From: Meghimatium bilineatum
Taxonomy: Eukaryota > Mollusca > Gastropoda > Stylommatophora > Philomycidae
NCBI GenBank assembly: GCA_034231615.1
Contig: CM067309.1
Span: 24,729,965 to 24,793,964, forward strand
Direction: 5' to 3'
DNA: 64,000 nt
Shown: in pieces, positions 56,912-64,000 of the stretch
How the letters are laid out: each line of letters opens with the position of its first letter
How positions within the stretch are numbered: the first letter of the stretch is position 1
Notes under the pieces: generated by a model
The model's input: only the letters and a program-made list of their open reading frames with translations
The model's database searches: none
What the model was told of the DNA's origin: nothing
Translations under genes and position numbers: made by a program

Positions 56912-57298
56912 ACACACACACGTATCATATTTATATTATTTATACATTATTTTATGTATGTTATTTATACCATTAATATTTTATTTACATGTTTGAAACT
57001 ATTCTTTAATGATCTAATGATAACATATGCACTTATATGGTTTCATATATACTTATTGATATTATACATACACAAAAAATGTACGCGTGTTAAAAATGAG
57101 AAGATGACACTACTTCGCACTTTTTCACTTATCGCGGCCGGTTCTGGTTCCTATTAACCGCGATAACTGAGGGATGACTGTATAACAAATAGGCCCTATG
57201 GGAGTGGGGGTTGTTTTTTTTTGGGTGCTAAATACAGATGTGTTTTTATTGAAATACAGAAATAAACTGTTAAAACTTCGGATTTATGGATAAATAAG

Positions 57299-58003
57299 TT
57301 GACAGCTATGCTAATAGTACCAGTATGTCTTATTAAATTTGTAAACAGCAGAGACACAGAAAACCAGACTAATATCATGATGAATGGACACAAGCTTGAG
57401 GAGGTGAATACCTTCAAATACCTTAGATCCAGTATATGCAGCGATGGCAAATGCAAAGCAGAACTAAAAATAAGGCTGGAGATGGCTTTAGCGTCCTTGT
57501 CAAGGCTAACTGTGATTTGGAAAAGCAACATCAGTGTTGGAGTAAAAATCAAACTGTATAAGTCGCTGGTGCTTTCTGTTGTGTTGTATGGTTGTGAGAG
57601 TTGGACACTCACTGTGGACATGGAGAGAAGATTACAGGCTTTCGAGTACAAATGCTACAGAAGAATTCTACAAATTTCCTATAGGGAACATAAGACCAAT
57701 GTGTTCGTAAGAAATAAAGTAGAGATGTGTGCAGGTGTTCAGGAGCCATTTCTTTCAATGTTGAAACGACAAAAACTAGCATGGTTCGGACATGTATGCA
57801 GGCACGATTCCTTGTCAAAAACAATACTGCAGGGAACTGTCGAGGGTGGAAGAAGCAGAGGAGGACAAATAAAGTCATGGACAGACAACATGAAGGAATG
57901 GACAGGGCAAGATATTTCCACACTCATCTGCACCGCTGAGGATAGAATTCGCTGGAGGACTCTGTGTGCTGAGGCATCCAATGTGGTACCCCTACAACCC
58001 TGA
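57299..58003 (+). mobile_element. RTE-like family E, C-terminal RT fragment, open for 234 codons
   Basis: The protein runs EEVNTFKYLRSSICSDGKCK, LVLSVVLYGCESWTLTVDME, YKCYRRILQISYREHKTNVF, LAWFGHVCRHDSLSKTILQG and ends AEASNVVPLQP. These are the thumb and C-terminal blocks found after the RT palm in a very common metazoan element. The palm with its catalytic aspartates is missing (5' truncation). An attg-repeat tail follows the stop (ttgattgattgatt). It lies just outside the Tigger-like remnant. Confidence 0.85.
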
Positions 58004-58077
58004 AGGGTATGGGTTTATTGATTGATTGATTAAATTTGTTTTAATTATATTGTTCCAGTTTGTATGTGTGTCAATAA

Positions 58078-58490
58078 TGATGATGATGTGATGATGTTCG
58101 TCCGTCGTGATCGACGATGACCAAAAACTCAACCATAATAATAATAACAATAAATAATAAAATAATAAAGTTAATAGTGCGTTTTTAAATGACTAGCAAG
58201 TCCAATGCGCGCACAAAATGTTCTTTTACAGAATTGACAACAATAGAAGGTATCTGTGTGAGGTTGAGATGTTTTTTCTTTTCTACGTGTCCGCTTCTGT
58301 CTTGCAGTTTCTTGTCTGAATTCTTCTGCCGCTAGTGCTCCCGTTCTAATGCTGTAACGCCAAGCCGTTCTATCCTGAGCGAGGCTCTCCCAAGCGCCTA
58401 CGTCAATGTTAAGATGTTTCAAGGATGACTTGAGCGTGTCTTTGAAACGCTTTTTCTGTCCACCAATACAGCATAGGCCTATGTATTCCT
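58078..58490 (-). mobile_element. Family B (C2H2-finger) retrotransposon 3' copy
   Basis: The minus strand encodes LNIDVGAWESLAQDRTAWRY and the CCQFCKRTFCARIGLASHLK finger end, then AAT repeats and the gacggacgaacatcatcaca 3' end. It is nearly identical to 3927-4263 but extends about 65 bp further into coding sequence (CFKDTLKSSL). Confidence 0.85.
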
Positions 58491-59380
58491 AGTAGTTTTG
58501 AAGCACGATTCAATTCAAGAGAGAAATATAGCGGCCTACTAACAGAATATGCTACCTATTATCAATTCTAGTCGTAACCATGCATAAGTCTAACATTTTT
58601 TACAATTCTTAATTGATGCATATTTTTTAGTTTGATAAAAAAATCTGCATTTTTAAAATTAACACTGTCTCTGCTGTAGTTAATGCAATTATATTTATTT
58701 TGCACTATGGATAAAATGTCCTAAGTGAAAGCAAGTGGGCATATTTTTCCAGTTACAGGTTAGCAACAATAGTTAGAGCCTAGGCTAGTATTATTTTGTC
58801 TAGTTTATAGCATTTTTAATTTAGACAATTAGTAGTATAACCTGCAAACTCAAGTTTATTTTCTTATCTTTAAAGAATGATTTAGCATGAATTATTTAGA
58901 AAGATAAGTATGCACTTCATTTTATAAAAGAAAATGAGTCTATTTTGTGTACTAGTCCTATATTAATTATCAATCGAGGGCAACTAGACCTATAATATTT
59001 TTATTTTAGAAGGGGAGCAGAGGGTAGTGTAATTGCAGTAATTATGGGTATATTACTAATATGTGTGTTTTTACAAGAATATGAAAATAACATCTTTAAA
59101 ATACAAATTTTTTTTAAAATAAGTTGACAGCTTTGCTAGCATCACGTCACAGCGATGACTACCTAAAATTAGCTCACTGATAATAAACTGATATTCGTGT
59201 ACTCTAGGAAAACCCATTTCATCTCAAATTCCCCAAGTATATTTCGAAGGGAAACCAATAATGTTGACAGACCGTGGAGGTGACTTTCATTCTCTAAGTT
59301 AGAGGTTCGAGTCTCAGTTCCAGAGGAGTGTTTCTCTGGCATTCTTAGCTACTGGGAATTTATCCAAGGAAGTAAAAGAC
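58491..59380. other. Intron sequence without recognised feature
   Basis: This is the longest apparently repeat-free tract of the window: AT-rich, no coding signal, adjoining the first visible PHKG exon. Confidence 0.45.
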
Positions 59381-59390
59381 ATTTTCTTAC

Positions 59391-59423
59391 CTGGTTCATT
59401 TCTCAGACAATGAAACACCAACA
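59391..59423 (-). pseudogene. Degenerate partial copy of a PHKG exon end and its donor
   Basis: About 33 bp, including a GTAAGA donor, repeat the last half of the 59529-59464 exon and its donor with roughly three mismatches, 73 bp further into the intron. Read in the same frame it gives VSLSEK, then a TGA in place of the Arg codon, then TR. Upstream of this segment the two copies no longer align and no acceptor is evident. It looks like a short tandem duplication that has decayed, not a usable exon. Confidence 0.55.
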
Positions 59424-59463
59424 CAGATGGATACAAAGAAATGACAGCTTGGAAACTACTTAC

Positions 59464-59529
59464 CTGGTTCTTTTCTCAGACAGTGACACCACCGATGTTA
59501 AGTAATCAAACAGCTCGCCTTTTTTACAG
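59464..59529 (-). CDS. PHKG: PHKG exon: hinge and helix D/E (first exon visible)
   Basis: The 66-nt exon has acceptor ttgatatccacag and donor GTAAGT. After one base that finishes the previous codon it reads CKKGELFDYLTSVVSLSEKR then T and two bases of Arg. KGELFDYLT.VV.LSEK.TR is diagnostic of PHKG; the invertebrate form often has Cys at the first position, as here. It joins to the 50889-50817 exon giving EKRTRTIMK. The preceding exon, expected to end LVF(D/E)L, was searched for up to 64000 and not found. Confidence 0.93.
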
Positions 59530-59649
59530 CTGTGGATATCAATATATTTTATATGGATTAGAGTACTTGACTAATTGAACCCAACCTCCACAATAGTAAA
59601 ATGTTATAGCTGCACCCAGTGGCTATCCTGACCATATTTCCTGCTTATA

Positions 59650-59860
59650 ACGATATTATATCAATGATAGCATTGGCTTCCCTGATATGTCAGAAGCAGA
59701 CTTGACCCAGTTCATTGCTTTCATCAGCAGCTTTAACACTGCTATCGTGTTCACTTCTCACATGTCCACCTTTTTTATTAATATCTTTAACGTACACTCT
59801 ATCGGTCCAGCAGGTCTCTACGTCTGTTTATTATAAACCGATACTATGTTATGTTATTGT
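59650..59860 (+). mobile_element. Penelope-like RT scrap
   Basis: The plus strand reads FPDMSEADLTQFIAFISSFN, TAIVFTSHMSTFFINIFNVH and then LY....TDT.CY after a stop. This follows the Penelope-like RT order (FL..LN..HP.I.FT.E.S...I.FLDV, then LY.K.TDTH.YL). It is short and decayed. Confidence 0.55.
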
Positions 59861-59934
59861 TAAGGCTATTCAGCAAACAGATTTCCTCTGAAAGGAGTAA
59901 TGTGCCTAATAATTATATTTTGGATATTCTGAAC

Positions 59935-60110
59935 ACACATCTCGCCGAAGATGATTGTGTCGGGCCATTGGTGCAAATAAAACGGGAACACAATGAATTT
60001 CCATTCTCTGAACTACATCCTGCTGGAAATCTAGGAGGACCATGATCCTGCTACAAGTGAGATCCAGCTGGAGTTTGAGAATGAACGCTGAAGAAGAAGG
60101 AGAAGAAGAA
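59935..60110 (-). repeat. SINE-B copy, reverse
   Basis: On the minus strand it reads gcgttcattctcaaactcca, catggtcctcctagatttcc, agcaggatgtagttcagaga and caatggcccgacacaatcat, a nearly full unit. It is flanked by aagaagaaggagaagaagaa. Confidence 0.75.
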
Positions 60111-60249
60111 CACAAGTGAATTTAACACCAACTAACAAATAGTCAAACAGCCATCAAGAAAAAAAATTAAGGTGAGTAAGAGTCATCATGTTGCAACCGC
60201 CATTGTTGTTGCCAAATGTAGCACTTGTGTCTGTGGTAAGAAAGGTGTA

Positions 60250-60490
60250 TTTTATTTGGTCATATAAAGAGACATAGCATGGAAAGATTAATAGCTGAAG
60301 GCAGAGTTAACAGCAACAGGGGAAGAGGGTTCCCAAAATGACGACGATGCAGTAATATATCAGATTGCTTAATCATGTCTCTAGCTGTGGCAGATCAACT
60401 CACCCAGAATCGTGGATTGTTCAGAAAAACAATATGGAAGACCATGTTCTGGATAGAATATGTCACATGATGATGATGATAATATGTAAT
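60250..60490 (+). mobile_element. RTE-like 3' end
   Basis: It begins tatttggtcatataaagaga (WSYKET, from FGH.KR) and ends ctggatagaatatgtcacat followed by gatgatgatgataat. The complement lies at 18721-18890. Only the last 80 residues and the triplet tail remain. Confidence 0.7.
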
Positions 60491-60609
60491 CACTGCAGCA
60501 AAACTGAAATCCAACAGTCAAATCTTAGAACATGGTGATGAAGTTTTGCTAATCACTGGAAACACATATAACAGCACACATAAAAATACCCAAAAGCCTT
60601 GTTTGAAAT

Positions 60610-61600
60610 GTTGATTTGTGTGTGTTATTATGTGTGTTTTCAGTAATTTGTTTGTGTTATTATGTGTTTTCAGTGATTTGTGTGTAGTATGTGTGTTTTC
60701 AGTAATTTGTGTGTGTTATTATGTGTGTTCTCAGTTATTTGTGTTATTACATGTATTTTGAGTGATTTGTGTGTGTTATTATGTGTGTTTTCAGTGATTT
60801 GTGTTATTACGTGTATTTTGAGTGATTTGTGTGTGTTATTATGTGTGTTTTCAGTAATTTGTTTGTGTTATTATGTGTTTTCAGTGATTTGTTTGTGTTA
60901 TTATGTGTTTTCAGTGATTTGTGTGTTAGTATGTGTGTTTTCAGTAATTTGTGTGTGTTATTATGTGTGTTTTCAGTAATTTGTGTGTGTTATTATGTGT
61001 GTTTTCAGTAATTTGTGTTATTACATGTATTTTGAGTGATTTGTGTGTGTTATTATGTGTGTTTCAGTGATTTGTGTTATTACATGTATTTTGAGTGATT
61101 TGTGTGTGTTATTATGTGTGTTTTCAGTAATTTGTGTTATTACATGTATTTTGAGTGATTTGTGTGTGTTATTATGTGTGTTTTCAGTGATTTGTGTTAT
61201 TACATGTATTTTGAGTGATTTGTGTGTGTTATTATGTGTGTTTTCAGTAATTTGTGTTATTACATGTATTTTGAGTGATTTGTGTGTGTTATTATGTGTG
61301 TTTTCAGTGATTTGTGTTATTACATGTATTTTGAGTGATCTGTGTGTGTTATTATGTGTGTTTTCAGTGATTTGTGTTATTACATGTATTTTGAGTGATT
61401 TGTGTGTGTTATTATGTGTGTTTCAGTGATTTGTGTTATTACATGTATTTTGAGTGATTTGTGTGTGTTATTATGTGTGTTTTCAGTGATTTGTGTTATT
61501 ACATGTATTTTGAGTGATTTGTGTGTGTTATTATGTGTGTTTTCAGTAATTTGTGTTATTACATGTATTTTTAGTGATTTGTGTGTGTTATTATGTATAT
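60610..61600. repeat. 60-bp composite satellite, about 16 copies
   Basis: Each 60-bp unit joins a 32-bp part (gtgatttgtgtgtgttatta tgtgtgttttca) and a 28-bp part (gtgatttgtgttattacatg tattttga). The left third has irregular units; the right two thirds are regular. The period divides by three, hence long frames. Confidence 0.93.
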
Positions 61601-61614
61601 TTATTCGTAAAACT

Positions 61615-61910
61615 TCATTACCATGTTCCAAATTTCATCCTGTTTATTAACAAACCTACCAATGAACACAACTACCTGTTCTATACTGCTTCCATCCTCA
61701 TGCATACCACCAGTCTATCCTAATTTTCGATGCTACTCTGTCACAAGATTCTGCCAACACTACATCAACTTTCTCGGCCATGTACACCTGTTGTATACCA
61801 CTTCCCATCATCTCGTCTTTCGCCAGTTTCTCCCATGTTTTCACAGACTCTGTACATTGACTTACTTGACCAAACACACAAGATACTCGACTTCAAACGT
61901 ATATTTTTAA
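61615..61910 (+). mobile_element. Penelope-like RT scrap, second
   Basis: The plus strand reads INKPTNEHNYLFYTASILMH, which fits the KPTD.HNYL.Y.S.HP.H motif of Penelope-like RTs, then after a frame change NFRCYSVTRFCQHYINF. It may be the continuation of 59650-59860, separated by the 60-bp array and other insertions. Confidence 0.5.
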
Positions 61911-62059
61911 ACTGAATAGTACTACCTGGTACTTATGTAAAACACAAACTCAATCAGCTTTACAATGAATGCACAGACTACTGTAATTTGCATGAAATCA
62001 ATGTTTTACATAATTACTATTTGAATTCCATGCACAACTGTTTTTTTAAGTTTACTAAA

Positions 62060-62245
62060 ACTTACATTTCTGTATTTGTACTACCAACAGTTAAAACTTA
62101 CATTTCTGTATTTGTACTACCAACAGTTAAAACTTACATTTATGTATTTGTACTACCAACAGTTAAAACTTACATTTATGTATTTGTACTACCAACAGTT
62201 AAAACTTACATTTATGTATTTGTACTACCAACAATGAGAACTTAC
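62060..62245. repeat. 35-bp tandem repeat, about five copies
   Basis: The unit is aaaacttacatttctgtatt plus tgtactaccaacagtt. Confidence 0.9.
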
Positions 62246-62384
62246 ATTTCAAAGACCAAAAAAATGAAGGTTGGTGTCTCAAAGACATCGTGAAGCTCAA
62301 CTGAAAAACACAAGAATGATATCTCTTACCAATTGTCAGCATCTGTACTACAGAATGTAAACAAGACCTGTTTAGCAAACTAAC

Positions 62385-63030
62385 AGCATAATGATTTAAC
62401 TACAAACATAATGATTTAACTACAAACATAATGATTTAACTACAAACATAATGACTTAACTACAAACATAATGATTTAACTACAAACATAATGATTTAAC
62501 TACAAACATAATGATTTAACTACAAACATAATGATTTAACTAGAAACAATGATTGAACTACAAACACAATGATTTAACCACAAACATAATGATTGAACTA
62601 CAAATATGATTGAATTACAAAAATAATGATTGACCCACAAAAATAATGATTGAACTATAAATATGATTGAACTACAAAAATAATGATTTACCCACAAACA
62701 TAATGATTGAACTACAAATATGATTGAACTACAAAAATAATGATTGACTCACAAACATAATGATTGAACTATAAATATGATTGAACTACAAATATATTTA
62801 TTGAACTACAAAAATAATGATTGACCCACAAACATAATGATTGAGGTACAAATATGAATGATTTAACTACAAACATAATGATCAAACTAGAAATATAATT
62901 GAACTATAAACATAATGATTAAACTTTAAACATAATGACTGAACTATAAACAGAATGTTTGAACTACAAACTTAATTATTGAACTAGAAATATAATTAAA
63001 TCATAAACATGATTGAACTATATACATAAT
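62385..63030. repeat. 20-bp tandem repeat, decaying to the right
   Basis: The first nine units are tacaaacataatgatttaac. From 62550 on, units become irregular (tgattgaactacaaata), with a gradual loss of phase. Confidence 0.88.
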
Positions 63031-63679
63031 ACAACATGAAAATGAAAAAATTAACTTTAGCACAAGCTTCATTTTTGACATCAGTCACTGTCTGCGTTGA
63101 CGACTGACTAAAACTGACTGAGTATTTAAAGATAATCATAGAATCTGTCAGAAAACAGAAATATGTAACTCTCTGCATCTTCGAACTAGTTAGATTGCCC
63201 TATTTAGATTGATTACTATACTACTAGCATTTGTACCTTAAGCACCCTTATTTTACCTAACATCTTTCATGCACACTGAACTGTAAAAGTCCATGCACTG
63301 CATATATGCTGAATAATCTGTGTAGACAGTTATATCCATATCAGAGGAATTCTCTCACTCATCTGAGCCTAGACTTCTGAATATAACTGCTCATCTGTTG
63401 CCATCATATAAAAGGAGAACTAAGACGAGCAGCACTGTGACATACAATGCATGTTATAAGACAGCTAAGCAGATTTGTGGGGCTGAGTTCAAAAGGCATA
63501 GATATTGTACCGATAATAAACCTTGTATAGCAATACAAGGAGTTATTGTCTGCAAGTAAACCAACCACACAGTCTAAACCACTTGACAGACCAACATACT
63601 AACTAGAGAGGAGATGGGCACCACCAGATAAATCTTTTGTCCACTAAAATATTGCAATGGAGGTTCTTGTTTGGAACAT
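63031..63679. other. No recognisable feature
   Basis: No array or coding segment is supported. The missing PHKG upstream exon was looked for here without success. Confidence 0.4.
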
Positions 63680-63910
63680 GTGCCTCCCCCCTCCAAATGT
63701 GATTATTAATTTGATTATTTCCCTTGGCAATGTTTGCCAATTGATATTTATCAACTATTAATTTTTTTAGGGTTAGGCTTAGGAGAGGTTTTTTACATAA
63801 CTAACTTTAAATAAATCTTTATTAAAATTAATAATAGATAAACATAAACTGACAAACATTGCCAAGGGAAATAATCACATCTAGAAAAAAAAAGGGGGGG
63901 GGGTAGGTAA
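63680..63910. mobile_element. Fold-back/MITE candidate
   Basis: The left part reads gtgattattaatttgattat and ttcccttggcaatgtttg; the right part reads caaacattgccaagggaaat and aatcacat, an inverted match of about 40 bp with a small insertion in the left arm. Outer tracts (cctcccccctcc / ggggggggggtagg) are also inverted. No clear target duplication was found. Confidence 0.55.
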
Positions 63911-63977
63911 TGCATTTTAAATAAGAATACCAATGGATAATCAGATTTTTTCATCACTCGCCTGCATGAGGACTCTC

Positions 63978-64000
63978 TCTTTATGCATCCAATGTGGTAC
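63978..64000 (+). mobile_element. RTE-like family E 3' end, cut by the window edge
   Basis: The final gcatccaatgtggtac is identical to 57974-57989, near the coding end of family E (ASNVVP). Only about 20 bp are visible. Confidence 0.4.

Larger units (their letters stand above)
53641..57180. mobile_element. Tigger/pogo-like DNA transposon remnant, split by family 1 element
   Basis: The left end (from 53639) reads tactgttatccctctctact followed by cggttcattt and catcgcagattt. The right end, on the reverse strand, reads tacagtcatccctcagttat followed by cgcggttaatagg and gcgataag. These are diverged inverted termini of the type seen in Tigger/pogo non-autonomous repeats, with a TA at each outer edge. 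Outside the retrotransposon only about 100 bp remains on the left and 260 bp on the right; no transposase is visible. Confidence 0.5.
17185..59529 (-). other. PHKG: Phosphorylase b kinase gamma catalytic subunit gene, 3' nine exons (partial)
   Basis: PHKG is the catalytic subunit of phosphorylase kinase, which phosphorylates glycogen phosphorylase b and is controlled by calcium through calmodulin. Nine minus-strand exons chain in phase: 59529-59464, 50889-50817, 47421-47331, 45801-45711, 40053-40024, 38444-38321, 32582-32502, 28468-28412 and 17442-17185. They total 871 nt and cover the kinase domain from the hinge to the C-lobe end plus the C-terminal calmodulin-binding region. HRDLK, DFG, APE, the WACGV helix and the PPFW segment appear in order. 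CaMK family members also share some of these, but the C-terminal exon (HWVK..NQNRAALFE) is specific to PHKG. N-terminal exons are missing from the window. Introns run from 1.6 to 11 kb and are packed with tandem repeats and transposons. Confidence 0.93.

Noticed and set aside
57299-58003. A 234-codon host gene
   Set aside because: The sequence is the C-terminal part of a widespread RTE-like reverse transcriptase, repeated at 9940-10425.
61402-61650. Cys/Val-rich membrane-like protein repeats
   Set aside because: They come from the 60-bp satellite, which stays open because 60 divides by three.
62335-62375. An 18-nt PHKG microexon between tttacattctgtag and GTAAGAG on the minus strand
   Set aside because: The splice signals look good but TACAGATGCTGACAATTG encodes nothing that matches the PHKG N-lobe.

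Overview
This is an intron-rich stretch of an animal genome, AT-rich and crowded with tandem repeats and dead transposons. It carries one recognisable host gene, on the minus strand: the catalytic gamma subunit of phosphorylase kinase (PHKG). I could join nine exons by canonical splice sites, compatible phases and protein motifs, from the fourth quarter of the N-lobe (59464-59529) to the stop codon (17185). The upstream exons with the glycine loop and the catalytic lysine were not found and probably lie beyond position 64000. One exon (40024-40053) is only 30 nt long. The wording of the kinase ([26 protein letters not shown]) and the mix of repeats suggest an invertebrate, most likely a mollusc; that placement is inference.

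Layout. 1-17.1 kb lies downstream of the gene: layered non-LTR retrotransposon remnants (RTE-like families, an RNase H-bearing I/jockey-like family, and a family with a C-terminal C2H2 finger), SINE-like repeats, fold-back elements and a 1.1 kb array of a 40-bp repeat. 17.2-59.5 kb is the PHKG gene; nearly every intron holds one or more minisatellites (15, 30, 63, 64, 60, 49, 24, 28, 32, 46, 50, 67 and 24 bp units), and several arrays are interrupted by retrotransposons. 59.5-64 kb holds Penelope-like reverse transcriptase scraps, a 60-bp array and a fold-back element.

The best preserved mobile element is a 3.16 kb insertion at 53756-56911 with one 964-codon frame (reverse transcriptase, RNase H, CCHC knuckle). 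It has 11-bp target duplications but no endonuclease domain, and it sits inside an older Tigger-like DNA transposon remnant. Three short 3' copies of the same family (18978-19259, 39018-39319, 39655-39939) also have 11-bp target duplications. Nested insertions can be ordered in time at 3.9-4.6, 11.6-15.3, 18.7-20.4 and 53.6-57.2 kb.

I see no wholly new multi-gene system. The points most worth following are the PHKG microexon and its split Glu182 codon, the degenerate partial duplicate of a PHKG exon, the endonuclease-less retroelement whose 5' leader is shared with a SINE-like family, the large palindrome with hammerhead-ribozyme-like arms, and two diverged copies of an unclassified block that keep a similar reading frame.
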